A stretch of DNA of 64,000 bases from Coffea arabica (lineage: Eukaryota > Streptophyta > Magnoliopsida > Gentianales > Rubiaceae), in NCBI RefSeq assembly GCF_036785885.1, contig NC_092330.1, positions 18,076,525 to 18,140,524 of the forward strand, in the 5' to 3' direction. The translations under genes were made by a program, and so were the position numbers. Positions 1 to 10,510 of the stretch are shown piece by piece. The notes beneath the pieces are model-generated. The model made no database searches and had not been told where the DNA came from. It worked only from the letters and a program-made list of their open reading frames with translations. Within the stretch, counting starts at the first letter, position 1, and every line of letters begins with the position of its first letter.

Positions 1-516
1 AAAGAATCCTATGTTAAAAACAAGGAACTGAAGCAAAAAATTAGCTTTCTAATACAAGACAATGCAAATCTTTTTCGACAAAACAAATGTCTTAAGCATG
101 AAAATGATAACCTGAAAAGGACTGAATCTGATGTGCTTGCTGAACTTTACAAAAAGAAAAATTACTGTGACATACTCAGAAGTGAGCAATGCAGCTTAAG
201 AAAAAGGATGGATGACTTATGTGAATTGTTACATCATTTGAAACAGAACCATCTTCAAAAGAATGACACTGTACCTTATGTTAATACTCATCAAATAAGA
301 TTGAACCAAAATACAAATGAGTTTGCTATCCACAGAAGAAGGCAAGTCAGATTCATTAAACCTGTTCATTTGATTGATCCAATGTCAGTATGCAACTTTT
401 GTTGTCAATCTGGTCACATGAATAGCAACTGTCATGTTAAGAAAAACATGAGGAATGGCATGAGATGCATGTGGGTAGTTAAACATAAGACTAACTCTCA
501 AGGACTCAACATGTAA
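1..516 (+). pseudogene. Copia (Sirevirus) gag C-terminal fragment
   Basis: The frame is open from base 1 to a TAA at 514-516. The first 100 or so residues are charged and heptad-like (many Lys, Glu, Leu and Asn), as in the coiled coil of Sirevirus gag. A CCHC zinc knuckle follows at about 391-435 (spacing CX2CX4HX4C), which would bind the packaged RNA. The sequence after the knuckle leads toward the protease but is interrupted by stops at 514-516 and about 550. The N-terminal capsid part lies outside the window. The knuckle and the position before the protease support the call; the coiled coil is a visual judgement. Confidence 0.75.
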
Positions 517-1529
517 AGGGTACCAAGTATTATCTTGTGGGTTTGTGTGTAGGTGAATCAGGATAACATTGCTAAAAAATCAAAATGGTTCATTGATAGT
601 GGATGTTCAAGACATATGACTGGTAATGCATCACAATTCATTAAACTCAAGCAAAAAGCAAGTGGAAAGGTAACGTTTGGAGATGATAACAAAGCCAAGA
701 CTGTTGGTATTGGCGATGTTGGTAAGAATGATCAAACTTTTATCCACAATGTTCTTCTTGTTGACAATTTGTGCTACAATCTGTTAAGTGTTAGCCAATT
801 GTGTGATAGGAATCTGTTTGTATTGTTCAAAAAGCTTGAACGTCTCATATTTGACTCAAAATTCAACATTGTTTTCAAAGGAAAAAGAGTTAATGATGTC
901 TATGTAGTTTTTCTTGAAAAAATTGATTCCTCATATCTCAAATGTCTCAAAATAGCAAATGAGGACCCATGGTTGTGGCATAGAAGGCTGTGTCACTTCA
1001 ATATGGATTTTCTGAAAGAAATTTCTAAAAAGGAATTTGTTAGAGGTCTTCCAAAAATTAGATTTGAAAAAGACAGAATTTGTGATACTTGCCAATTTGG
1101 AAAACAAGTCAAGGTTTCTTTTAAACCCAAGAAATGTGTTTCTACTTCAAAATCACTTGAACTTCTGCACCTTGATCTGTTTGGTCCTACACAGACTGCA
1201 AGCCTTGGTGGTAAGAGATATTGTTTTGTGATTGTTGATGACTATTCTAGATATACTTGGGTGATATTCCTTGCTCATAAAGGTGATGCCTTTAAGAATT
1301 TTACCTCATTATTTGCTAAAGTACAAAATCTGCTTGGCTTGAAAATTGTCAGGATTAGAAGTGATAATGGGACAGAATTCAAGTTCTGTGGTTTTCCAGA
1401 ATTTTGTGATCATAATGGTATTACTCATGAATTCTCTATTGCTAGAGTCCCTCAACAAAATGGAGTTGTAGAAAGAAAAAATAGAACTCTCCAAGAGGCT
1501 GCTAAAACCATGCTTAGTGAATGCAATTT
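517..1529 (+). pseudogene. Copia pol: protease and integrase N-terminal two thirds
   Basis: The frame is open from about 553. The aspartic protease active site reads WFIDSGCSRHMTG (about 586-624). GAG-pre-integrase follows with an HHCC zinc module (His of WHRRLCH near 976-993; Cys pair CDTC near 1081). The integrase core then shows the first Asp in HLDLFG (about 1169), the second region VDDYSRYTW (about 1234) and the Glu in NGVVERKNRT (about 1460). Coding is broken at residue Asn of SECN by the Gypsy element at 1530; the next residues of the same protein are encoded from 13683. The first ATG-like starts are internal, so no start codon is assigned. Confidence 0.85.
1525..1529. repeat. Target-site duplication AATTT, left copy
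   Basis: AATTT directly precedes the TGTGACG end of the Gypsy element and is repeated at 13683-13687 directly after its TCACA end. Five bases is the normal duplication length for Gypsy integrase. The match shows a single, unrearranged insertion. Confidence 0.92.
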
Positions 1530-4500
1530 TGTGACGACCACACCTCCCCCTAAGGCGTACCAAAGGGTTCGGCGGACCGCCTGCCCAGCTCTCGCCAGGA
1601 CTCACTCACTATCTCAATCGAATCATATACACACGTCCATGAACCATAAATAACATTCACAATTCAAACTTATGATTTACATTGATAGAAATCAAGGTAC
1701 AAAGTCTCGATATACTTAAACTAGTTCAAAATATATACATCCCAAGTACAAAATATTCCATTCGAGGAATAGCGCGAGTACAAAACCAAAATTCAAAACA
1801 AAGTCTAAAGTAACTAGACTACGCTAGCCTTTACACTTCTCACGCTTCACTCGTACCCCTGTAAGGAAAACAAAACTAAAAGGGTGAGCCGGAGCCCAGT
1901 GAAGTTTCCAAATATCAAATTGGTCAACAATCAAGTTATAGCAAAATAACAGTGAAATAGCGAGCAACCAAGTCAAGTCAGGCAATAGTACTTTAGCTAG
2001 CCAGGTAATATTAGATTCACATTCACGTATAAGGATACAGTACTCGTTTTACGGCTCCATTCCAGTTTGGTCAAGTGGTAGTTGACACTCCGTCAACTTT
2101 CAAGTAAAATCAAGTCCAAATAAACTCCACTACACGCCAATTCCCGTCCACCGATCAACCCCCTATTCCGGGCCCGCATGCCATACAAAACATGGGTGGT
2201 AATACTCGAGTATACCGTTTAGTCGAGGAGATAACACTCCATTCGACATTACAAGTGACCCAGGGTTTGTTATCTAATCGACCAGGCCCTTGCCGGCTCG
2301 ACTTGATTAACTAGCCACAGGATTTCTGGAATTCCAGGCAAGACATAATTCAAGTACATGTACAACAAGTCAAATATGATCAATAGCAAGAACAGGTCAT
2401 AGTAGGGCAAGTGCGATAAAGTACACCCTTGCCCTATCATTCATTCATCATGTAATCATGTAAGTCGTGTAAGAAACACATGTATCAAGTACAATCGGAT
2501 ATTTGGAAGCACTCACCAAATAGTGCTTCTAGTGCTCGTGTTTGGGTGGTACTCCGGGTTGGGAGTCCAAATCTGCGATAAAACTTAACTTGAGAACTTT
2601 GAAAATCGACCAAGGTTCAAAACTTAAGCGTTTCGTTCAATAAGAATCAAGAAATTGAAATTCACTTGAGAAGAGTCGTGTGATAATTGCTCGCTCTTCA
2701 AACTGAAAAATTTGATAACATTTTTGCTTGAAGATGACTCTTGAGACAAAAGTGCAAGTAAAACGGTTTCGTAGTGATTCATATCGTTTTCCTAAGGGTA
2801 CAAGTTCAGCCAAATCCTAACGTATAACCCTCGATAAACAAGTGGCAAAGGTCCTCGATAGTTCAAGTGATAATCACTTAGCCTTTACTCAAATCGCAAA
2901 GTCCTCGAGTAAAAATTCGGGCAGCATGCCCTTTGTGTTTACCTAATTTCCAGCCATTTAGGCTTCATTATTTTTCTTCAACACAACCCAACATCATACA
3001 TATCAGCAATTTATGTCAAGAGCCGTTCCATAGGCTCACAATATCATAATAACAAGAATCGCATTAAGGACAAGTGCAGAAATTCAATTTAGCACAAGAC
3101 AGATTTGACGTACAAATGAGGAAATAACATATCCGAGGCTACGCTTATCGGATTGAGGCGTAACCTATGCCGTTTCGAAGCTAAGACACAGGGCTATAAT
3201 GTTCATGAAGGTCACTTAGTCCAGTTTCTAATGTAACTTGGTCAAATTCTCAAATTACTAAACCAGAAACCAATTCGTCGGCTGTTTAAACGTATTACAC
3301 GGTAACGGACATAACTCAATGTACAAAAGTCTAATTCAGGTGATCTTAGAGGCATTGTAAAGCTACTTCAGAACACTAAAACTTTCATGTTTTGGCCCAG
3401 AGCTAAATCAGTACGGATCCTAGTCAAAAAACGTGATAAACTGGACTTAACTGATGAAACAGACTGCTGGGAAATATTTAAAATAGTAAGGGTATTTTGG
3501 ACTTTTCACGACCTACGTTGCTCCGATTGAGCTGAAATTTTACAGGAACCTACAAAATACCATTCTCTACAACTTTTCTTCTTTGACCCAAGGCTAATTC
3601 GGTCTGTAACACACAGATACAAATTCGGACAGAATGCAAGCTAGAATTTCCAGAAATCTGAAATTTGTAGTGTCTAGTGCAACTTTCCCCAATTTCTCAC
3701 TTCTCACACTATCAAAACATCTTATACAACATTAATTGTAACATACAAGCATCATACAACAAGTTGGGCAGAATTTCCCAAACCCTAGTTCATCATATAA
3801 AGAGGGAAAAAAAACTTCCAATCATGCTAGCATCCATAATTCCACTACTACTCAAGTTACTAGACTTAATTTCACCAAGATTGAAAGAAAAATTTAGAGA
3901 GATATCATCCCCCTTACCTTGATTTGAGTTCTCCAAGTGTAGTCCAAGCCTTCTCTCTCCAAAATTTCACCACCAATCACTAGCTAATCACCCAAGGAGA
4001 AGTTTAATCGGTTTAGTTCTTTGGATTTCTCACTTTGTAGCTTGAATCAAGAAGAAATGAAGAAATTTCTCCCTTGTTCTTCTTCTCTCTCTCTCTCGGC
4101 TCCCTTGGCAGAAAATGAAGAGAAATGGAGCTAAGTTTGTCTTATGATAAAGCCAAAAGGATTAGAACTAATGGTGTCCACAAGTTGCCCAACACTTGGC
4201 CTAATCTTGGCCACTAATTTTTCTCTTTCTTTCCCTTGCTTTCTAGCCACTAATTTCGGTCCCCTTAGCTGTAATATAAGAAGATATTTTGCTCAATTGT
4301 CAATGAGCTTGTAGGGTAAGAAAGTGGTTGTCAAGTGGTGCGTTCAAACGGTAATGCGCGGGACCCGCCGGTTCGCGCCGTTTTTCTTAAAACTCACGTA
4401 CTAGGGTTTTTACTTCCCATTCACTAACCTTATATCATTGCTACTACTTACATATTAATTCTCACTTAAAAGTCACTTTTACTCATCAAATTGATCCTCG

Positions 4501-4701
4501 GCCAGTACCGAAAATTCATCCGGCGGAAAAATCGCGAAACCCTAATTTTGCTCAAATCTTGAAACCGAAGCGGAAAATCCTATTTTCTAGGTTCATCTGC
4601 ACTTATAGTTGAACAATTGGATAGTAGAGCTTTAATAAATAATAATTTTCAAATAAAAGGTATTTTTGAGGAAAAATGTAGGAAATTTGCGGGTCCTCAC
4701 A
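1530..4701 (-). repeat. Gypsy LTR, left copy (3' LTR in element orientation)
   Basis: This 3172-bp copy matches 10511-13682 end to end with scattered substitutions. On the plus strand it starts TGTGACGACC and ends GGTCCTCACA. The small ORFs inside it (for example 3677-3922) recur in the other LTR, lie antisense to the element and are not supported as genes. The inner border is followed on the plus strand by CCCTCTCCTCCTTA, the complement of the polypurine tract, which makes this the 3' LTR. Confidence 0.93.
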
Positions 4702-6261
4702 CCCTCTCCTCCTTAAAAGAATTTCGACCTCGAAATTTATACCTTTTGTCGTGAACAAGCCAGGATACTTTTCTTGCATATCCTTTTCTAGCTCCCAAGT
4801 TGCTTCTTCCACTTCATGATGCTTCCATAGTACCTTTACTAAAGGAATCTGCTTGTTTCTCAAGTCATTCACCTTTCGATCTAGTATTTGAATAGGTCGT
4901 TCTTCATAGGTTAAGGACTCGTCAAGTTCAACATCCTCGGGTGGCAAAATGTGAGTCGGATCCGGATGGTATTTCTTAAGTAAAGAAACATGGAAAACGT
5001 CATGGATCCTAGACAAACTAGCTGGTAGCTCAAGTCGATAAGCTACCTTTCCTATTCGCTGAAGCACATTGAAAGGTCCTATATATCGTGGTTGCAACTT
5101 TTTCCCTTTTCCTGCTCTGATCTTTCCTTTTAATGGTGTAATCCGAAGAAACACCTTATCTCCTATTTCAAACTCCAAGTCTTTCCTCCTATGATCGGCA
5201 TAGCTTTTCTGACGGCTTTGGGCGGTTTGAAGCCTCTGGCGGATCACTTTCACCTTTTCATAGGCTTCCTCAACCCATGGTATGGTAGCTGGATCTATGA
5301 CCTTTCTCTCCCCTACTTCATCCCAATGGATTGGAGATCGACATCTTCGTCCATACAATGCTTCATATGGAGCCATTTGAATAGAGGAATGATAACTATT
5401 GTTATACGCGAATTCAACCAAGGTCAAATATTGGCTCCAACTTCCTTTAAAATCTACAATGCAGGCTCTCAGCATATCCTCAAGAGTTTGAATAGTTCTC
5501 TCAGATTGTCCATCAGTTTGCGGATGATACGCTGTGCTATAACTCAGCTTAGTTCCTAGAGTCTCTTGTAATTTCTGCCAGAATCCGGATACAAATCTAG
5601 GATCTCTATCTGATACAATGCTCACTGGTACCCCATGTAGTCTCACTACCTCATCCATATAAAATTTAGCAAGTTTCTCCAAAGAATATTTCATATTTAC
5701 TGGCAGGAAATGTGCAGTCTTAGTCAATCGATCCACTATTACCCAAATTGCATCATGCCCCTTTTGTGTTCGTGGCAACCCCGACACAAAATCCATCGTT
5801 ATGTGCTCCCACTTCCACTCAGGGATCTCTAAAGGCTGTAACAAACCTGACGATTTTTGATACTCAGCTTTTACTTGTTGGCACGTAAAACATTTTTGCA
5901 CAAACTGGGCAATTTCTGCCTTCATTTTCTCCCACCAATACAGATTCCTAAGATCTCGGTACATCTTATTATTCCCGGGGTGCACCGTATACCTAGAGCA
6001 ATGTGATTCCTCTAAAATCTCCCTTTTTAATTCTTCATCCCTAGGTACTACGACACGATTTCGAAACTTTAAGATTCCATCAGGGCTTAAATTAAAATTA
6101 GGTAACTCCCCTTTCTTCGCTCTCTCTATCCACTTCTGCACTATTGGATCCTTCACTTGGCCTTCTTTGATCCGTTCCATCAATGCCGATTTCGCCTCAA
6201 TATTTCCAAAAATCACCTTCTTCGGTTCCAAACGAGGTTTCCACTCGCAAACATCTTCCAA
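4603..6261 (-). pseudogene. Gypsy pol C-terminal part: integrase and chromodomain-like tail
   Basis: This frame continues the protease-RT ORF after a single TAG at 6262-6264. It carries the HHCC zinc module (HPGNNKMYRDLRNLYWW, then CFTCQQVK), the catalytic core with Asp in ITMDFVSGLPRT, Asp in VSDRDPRFVSGFW and the downstream Glu in DGQSERTIQTLE, then the GPF/Y region (QPRYIGPFNVLQRIG). The tail runs RPIQILDRKVNDLRNK, VKVLWKHH and EEATWELE, the pattern of the group I/II chromodomain-like region of Tekay elements, thought to steer integration to chromatin. The last codons run over the polypurine tract into the LTR. The frame itself is uninterrupted; it is called a pseudogene because gag-pol as a whole has three stops. 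Confidence 0.9.
4702..4716 (-). other. Polypurine tract of the Gypsy element
   Basis: On the minus strand a run of A and G (AAGGAGGAGAGGG) sits directly before the 3' LTR. This is the position of the plus-strand DNA primer in reverse transcription. It overlaps the last pol codons. Confidence 0.8.
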
Positions 6262-6267
6262 TAGGCT

Positions 6268-8277
6268 CTACTCTCTCACTATAGAACTTGCTAGTTGAGC
6301 CTTCCGGCTTAAAGCATCTGCTACAACGTTGGCCTTCCCAGGATGGTAGTTAATTGTACAGTCATAATCCTCTAAGAACTCTACCCACCGACGTTGTCTT
6401 AGATTTAACTCCTTCTGAGAAAACAGATACTTAAGGCTCTTATGATCTGTGTAAACCTCAAAAGTTACACCATAGAGATAATGTCGCCATTTCTTCAAAG
6501 CGAACACTACAGCTGCAAGTTCCAAATCATGGGTCGGATAATTTTGCTCATGAGTTTTTAACTTTCGGGATGCGTAGGCAATCACATTCCTATTCTGCAT
6601 CAACACGCACCCTATCCCTTCTTTTGAAGCATCGGTATAAACCGTATAACTATCCTTTCCATTGGGTAACGCTAAAACTGGAGCCATAATCAATTGTTTC
6701 TTAAGCTCTTGGAAACCATTTTCACACTTAACGTCCCAAATATACTTTCCTTGTTTCTTGGTCAGGTTCGTCAAGGGTCCTGCAATTCTCGAGAAATTCT
6801 TTATAAATCTGCGGTAGTATCCTGCTAAGCCTAGAAAACTTCGAACCTCTGTGGGATTTTCTGGCCGCTTCCACTTGGCCACAGCTTCTACTTTCGCCGG
6901 GTCTACAGCAAGGCCATCTTTTGAGATTATGTGACCTAGAAACGCCACACTTTCCAACCAAAATTCACATTTACTGAACTTAGCAAACAGTTGGTGCTCT
7001 CTTAGGGTTTGCAATACTATCCGTAAATGTTGTTCATGCTCCTCCCTTGACCTCGAATACACTAAGATATCATCAATGAACACCACTACAAACCTATCCA
7101 AGTAAGGTTTGAACACCCGATGCATCATGTCCATGAATGCCGTTGGGGCATTGGTTAAACCAAAAGGCATCACAGCGAACTCAAAATGCCCATATCGAGT
7201 GTTAAATGCCGTTTTTGGTACATCCTCTTTTCTAATTCTCAACTGATAGTACCCTTGTCGCAGATCCAACTTGGAAAACACTACAGCCCCCTGTAACTGA
7301 TCAAACAACTCATCGATGTGGGGCAAAGGATATTTATTCTTAATGGTTGCTGCATTCAATCCTCGATAGTCGATGCACAACCTTAAACTCCCGTCCTTTT
7401 TCTTAACAAATAGCACTGGAGCTCCCCATGGAGACTCGCTCTCATGAATAAACACTCGTTCTAGCAAGTCCTGCAGTTGCACTTTCAACTCCTTGAGTTC
7501 AGCAGGTGCCATACGATAAGGAGTTTTAGAGATGGGAGTGGTTCCGGGTACTAAATCAACCTTAAATTCAATCTCCCTTTCGGGTGGCAAAGACTCCAAT
7601 TCTTCCGGAAATACGTCCGGGTATTCACTGATTACTGGCATGTCTTCCAACTTAGTCTTTTCTCCCGGAGTGTTAATTAGGAAAGCTAGGTAACCACGAG
7701 CCCCACGACTAAGAAATTTCCTAGCCCTTATACCTGAAATAAGTGCAGAAGAGGCTATCATACCCCTCATATCAAGCTTTAGAGTTGCCTCTCCTGGTAT
7801 ACAAAATTCGACCACCTTCATCTTACAATCTACCCGATCATGATAGTGAGCTAGCCAATCCATACCTAAGATAACATCGTACCCCTTAATGGCTAGACTA
7901 ATGAGATCCACTACCAATTTCCGTTCGCCAACCAAAATATCACAATTCTTATATACCTCATTTGCCAGCAAGATTTGATTACCCGTAGGTGTCCTTACCT
8001 CTAAGTCATAAGGTAACTTTTCAACTTTCAAATCAATTCCAAGCATAAATGCAGGATTAACAAAAGAGTGAGTAGCACCGGGGTCTATCAAAATTCTAGC
8101 TAACCGGTGAAAAACAGGGATTGTACCTTCTACCACCCTGGTTGGTTCAGGCACAGTTGTTTGATCTAGCGAGTACACTCTGGCCGGTACCCTCGACCTG
8201 GCCCCTCCAGCAGTAGTCGGCTTTGGGTTTGACCTGGCAGTTGACTGAGTGTCACTGATTAGCGGACAATTGACCAT
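6268..8277 (-). pseudogene. Gypsy pol: protease, reverse transcriptase, RNase H
   Basis: The frame is open for 669 codons between in-frame TAGs at 8278-8280 and 6262-6264. The domains in order are: aspartic protease ([13 protein letters not shown], about residues 61-73); reverse transcriptase ([28 protein letters not shown] and the catalytic FIDDILVYS); and RNase H ([29 protein letters not shown], then [10 protein letters not shown]). No catalytic residue is missing by eye. The first residues encode the end of a second gag zinc knuckle, so this is not an independent ORF but the middle of a gag-pol polyprotein cut by point mutations. Confidence 0.92.
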
Positions 8278-8322
8278 CTAATGATCCGCACTTCCGCACC
8301 TCAAGCACTTCCGAGCCTTTCT

Positions 8323-9390
8323 CTAGCACTCGTCCTCAGTGTGGTTTGATTTTCCACAATACCCACATGTCACTCGGGGAGTGGAGGTTTGACCTCCCTG
8401 AGTAAAACCTCTACCTTGACCTCTACCACCTTGGCCCCCCTTCTGGGCATTCCCTCTCGGAGCACTGCCCCTAAACGTGTTCGAGAATCGTCCACCTCCA
8501 GCTCCACGATCGGATTTAGCAGGTGGCATGCTCCGCTCGCCTCGTACCGACCCTTGGGCTCCACTAGGTGCCCCTTTCCGCTTAGCGTGGAAATTCCTCA
8601 CTTGCGTCCTAGCAGTCTCTATCCTCAAGGCCTTTTCCAGAACCTCCGTGAAAGTATTGATTTGTACCGCTGCTAAGGCTTCTTGTAATTCCACATTTAA
8701 CCCTTGTATAAACCTTCGTACTTTCCTTGGTTCCGTAGCAATCAATTCGGGAGCGAATTTAGACAACTTTGTAAACTGAGTCTCATACTCAGTTACACTC
8801 ATCAGTCCCTGACGAAGTTTAATGAAATCGTCCTCTCGCTTCTCCTGGACGATAGGAGGAAGATATTTCTCGTTAAAATCCCGCACAAAATTTAGCCAAG
8901 TCCATGCAGTTCCTTCTCTCTCCCATTTGGCCCTTACCACGTTCCACCAGGCCCTAGCTGGCCCCTCGAACTGGAATACAGCAAATTGAACCTGCCTCTC
9001 CTCGGTATAGTTTAGGGCAGCAAAAATGTTTATCATGGCCTCCAGCCATTTCTCAGCCCCATCCGGGTCTGGCCCTCCTAAGAATTTGGGTGGAGAGAAT
9101 TTCCGGAATCTCTCCAAGGCTCTATCTTGCCCTGAATCAGGGTCTCTAGGTTGATTTACAGAACCTTGACCCTGTTGCTCCACCAACCGAGTCAAAATAT
9201 TAGTCATCTGTTGGATGGCAGTGGCCACCTGATCTCCCCCGGTAGTCTGGGGTTCAGGTTGCTGCTCAACCGCTGCCTCCCTCTCCTCTCTCGGTTCAGG
9301 CACCGGTTCTTGTACTTGTTCACCTTCACGGCCTCGCCTAGAACTGCGTTCTCGATTAGTTTTCTTGGTCCGACTCCTTTTATCCTCCAT
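8323..9390 (-). pseudogene. Gypsy gag (capsid and nucleocapsid), cut by a stop in the zinc-knuckle region
   Basis: An ATG at 9390 opens 355 codons. A charged, Gln-rich N-terminus leads into the retrotransposon gag domain (KFSPPKFLGGPDPDGAEKWL, FEGPARAWWNVVRAKWE, FNEKYLPPIVQEKREDDFI, ETQFTKLSKFAPEL), which forms the particle. An Arg/Gly-rich linker and a first zinc knuckle (CGYCGKSNHTEDEC) follow. The next codon is TAG where related gags have Trp (the TR-GAG copy at about 24270 has TGG). The frame then reads on through a second knuckle, CLRC..., to another TAG at 8278-8280. It is closely similar to the TR-GAG gag at 23288-24490. Confidence 0.92.
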
Positions 9391-9685
9391 GTTTGAGAGT
9401 CACCAACTATAAGCATATAAACAAAATAAGGTACGGCTCGTATAACACGTTGCAACAGAATAAATAGAGGCAATCGAGCATGTAATAAACAAGTACTTTA
9501 TACATATAGCAACCAAGTCATATATACAGGCCAACAAGTCACGTAGTCAGAGGCTATAACAGCCAAGGAACATAGAACAAAAGATATTTACATCCACCAG
9601 GACACGTCTAAAACAAAAACAAAAGAAGACGTGTCGTCCCACTATGTTCCTAACTATCCCACAAAAATCTCCTCAGCCCTCACTC
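9391..9685 (-). other. Spacer between leader ORF and gag of the Gypsy element
   Basis: About 300 bp of AT-richer DNA without a convincing ORF. It separates the leader ORF from the gag ATG. The TR-GAG element has a spacer of the same size (22967-23287). Confidence 0.6.
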
Positions 9686-10363
9686 CTAACAAGTGGTCTG
9701 GCTAGACGCCGACCCAACCGACTCCGAGGACGCGCTTGGCTCCACCTCAGGATCCTCCTCTGGATCCTCCTCAGGGGCACCGGGGGCGGCAGGAGCTACA
9801 GGCGCTTGGCCCTCCTCGGCCAAGTCCTGTATCACATCCTCTACAAGTGCCTCGCACTCGGTCAGGATGTGGTCGGTCCGGTCTCGTATATCCCCAACGA
9901 CTCGCATCAGGCGTCCAGTCGTCGCATGAGCCTGATCACGGTAAGCATCTGACTGCTGCTGCTCTGCCAAAACCGCGGCCTCCAACTCTCGGATCCGAGC
10001 TCCCTGATCTCGGAGAGTAGCCTGCAGACGCTCTATCTCCGCAAAGCACTTACGATTGGTGCTACCCAATCGTCTCCGCTCGTCATCTACGGCAAGCACT
10101 ACTCGGTCAGGGTAGGAGTAGGTCCTCCAGCAATCGCAGCGCCGGATCTTGCGCGCTGGGGACCACCGCTGCACTGGCCCGCCGGAAACCTCCTGGTATG
10201 TAATCACGCGGCATACAGGCCCCGCTAGATATGACTCAACCACGGAAACGTCAGTAGGTACGTCAGTAGGCACCTCAGTCACATCAGTAGGTACCTCAGT
10301 CGGTATGTCAGTAGGTGCAGGCTGGGACAGTCCAGCATCCCCAGAAGAGTCAGTGTCTGCCAT
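9686..10363 (-). CDS. Leader ORF between primer site and gag in the Gypsy element; coiled-coil protein of unknown function
   Basis: An ATG at 10363 opens 225 codons, sense to the element and upstream of gag. The N-terminus has a repetitive stretch rich in Pro, Thr, Asp and Val. A core follows with the pattern RRCDCWRTYSYPDRVVLAVD, then Asp-Glu-Arg. A long charged region with coiled-coil character comes next (IERLQATLRDQGARIRELEA), then a short helix around ECEALVEDV and an acidic, Ser-rich tail. The ORF at 22394-22966 in the TR-GAG element aligns through the core and the coiled coil and sits in the same place. Tekay elements are not generally described with an ORF here; Ogre elements are, but I see no resemblance to them. 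I do not recognise a domain. Confidence 0.7.
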   Translation of the reverse strand: MADTDSSGDAGLSQPAPTDIPTEVPTDVTEVPTDVPTDVSVVESYLAGPVCRVITYQEVSGGPVQRWSPARKIRRCDCWRTYSYPDRVVLAVDDERRRLGSTNRKCFAEIERLQATLRDQGARIRELEAAVLAEQQQSDAYRDQAHATTGRLMRVVGDIRDRTDHILTECEALVEDVIQDLAEEGQAPVAPAAPGAPEEDPEEDPEVEPSASSESVGSASSQTTC

Positions 10364-10496
10364 CACCTAAGTTTGCAAATAACATTGCAAAGGTAAGTAC
10401 ATATCAAGCACAAAACAAGACTAAGGTTAAGCTCGATAATAAAACCCTAGCCTATCAAGTCAAGCACTCAAACTATCCAGATCAATTCAAACCTAA

Positions 10497-10508
10497 GCTC
10501 TGATACCA
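10497..10508 (-). other. Primer-binding site for tRNA-iMet (Gypsy)
   Basis: The minus strand reads TGGTATCAGAGC two bases inside the 5' LTR border at 10511. This is the standard plant initiator-Met tRNA 3' complement. It fixes the element orientation as minus. Confidence 0.92.
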
Positions 10509-10510
10509 CC

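Larger units (their letters stand above)
1..1529 (+). mobile_element. Sirevirus-like Copia retrotransposon, 5' portion (continues at 13683)
   Basis: The start of a Ty1/Copia element is outside the window. What is present is the C-terminal part of gag, the protease and the first two thirds of integrase, in the plus direction. Reading stops at the AATTT duplicated by the Gypsy insertion and resumes at 13683 in the same protein. A coiled-coil gag tail, a third ORF after RNase H, repeated AAAAAGGGGGAG polypurine tracts and palindromes in the LTR are all typical of the Sirevirus lineage. In-frame stops and a deletion in RT show that it is dead. Confidence 0.85.

Noticed and set aside
3677..3922. 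81-codon ORF in the Gypsy LTR, repeated at 12658-12903
   Set aside because: It recurs only because the LTR is duplicated, is antisense to the element, and has no recognisable domain.
9644..10503. Plus-strand ORFs opposite the Gypsy leader ORF
   Set aside because: They are shadows of the GC-rich leader ORF, which alone has a homologue in the same place in another element.
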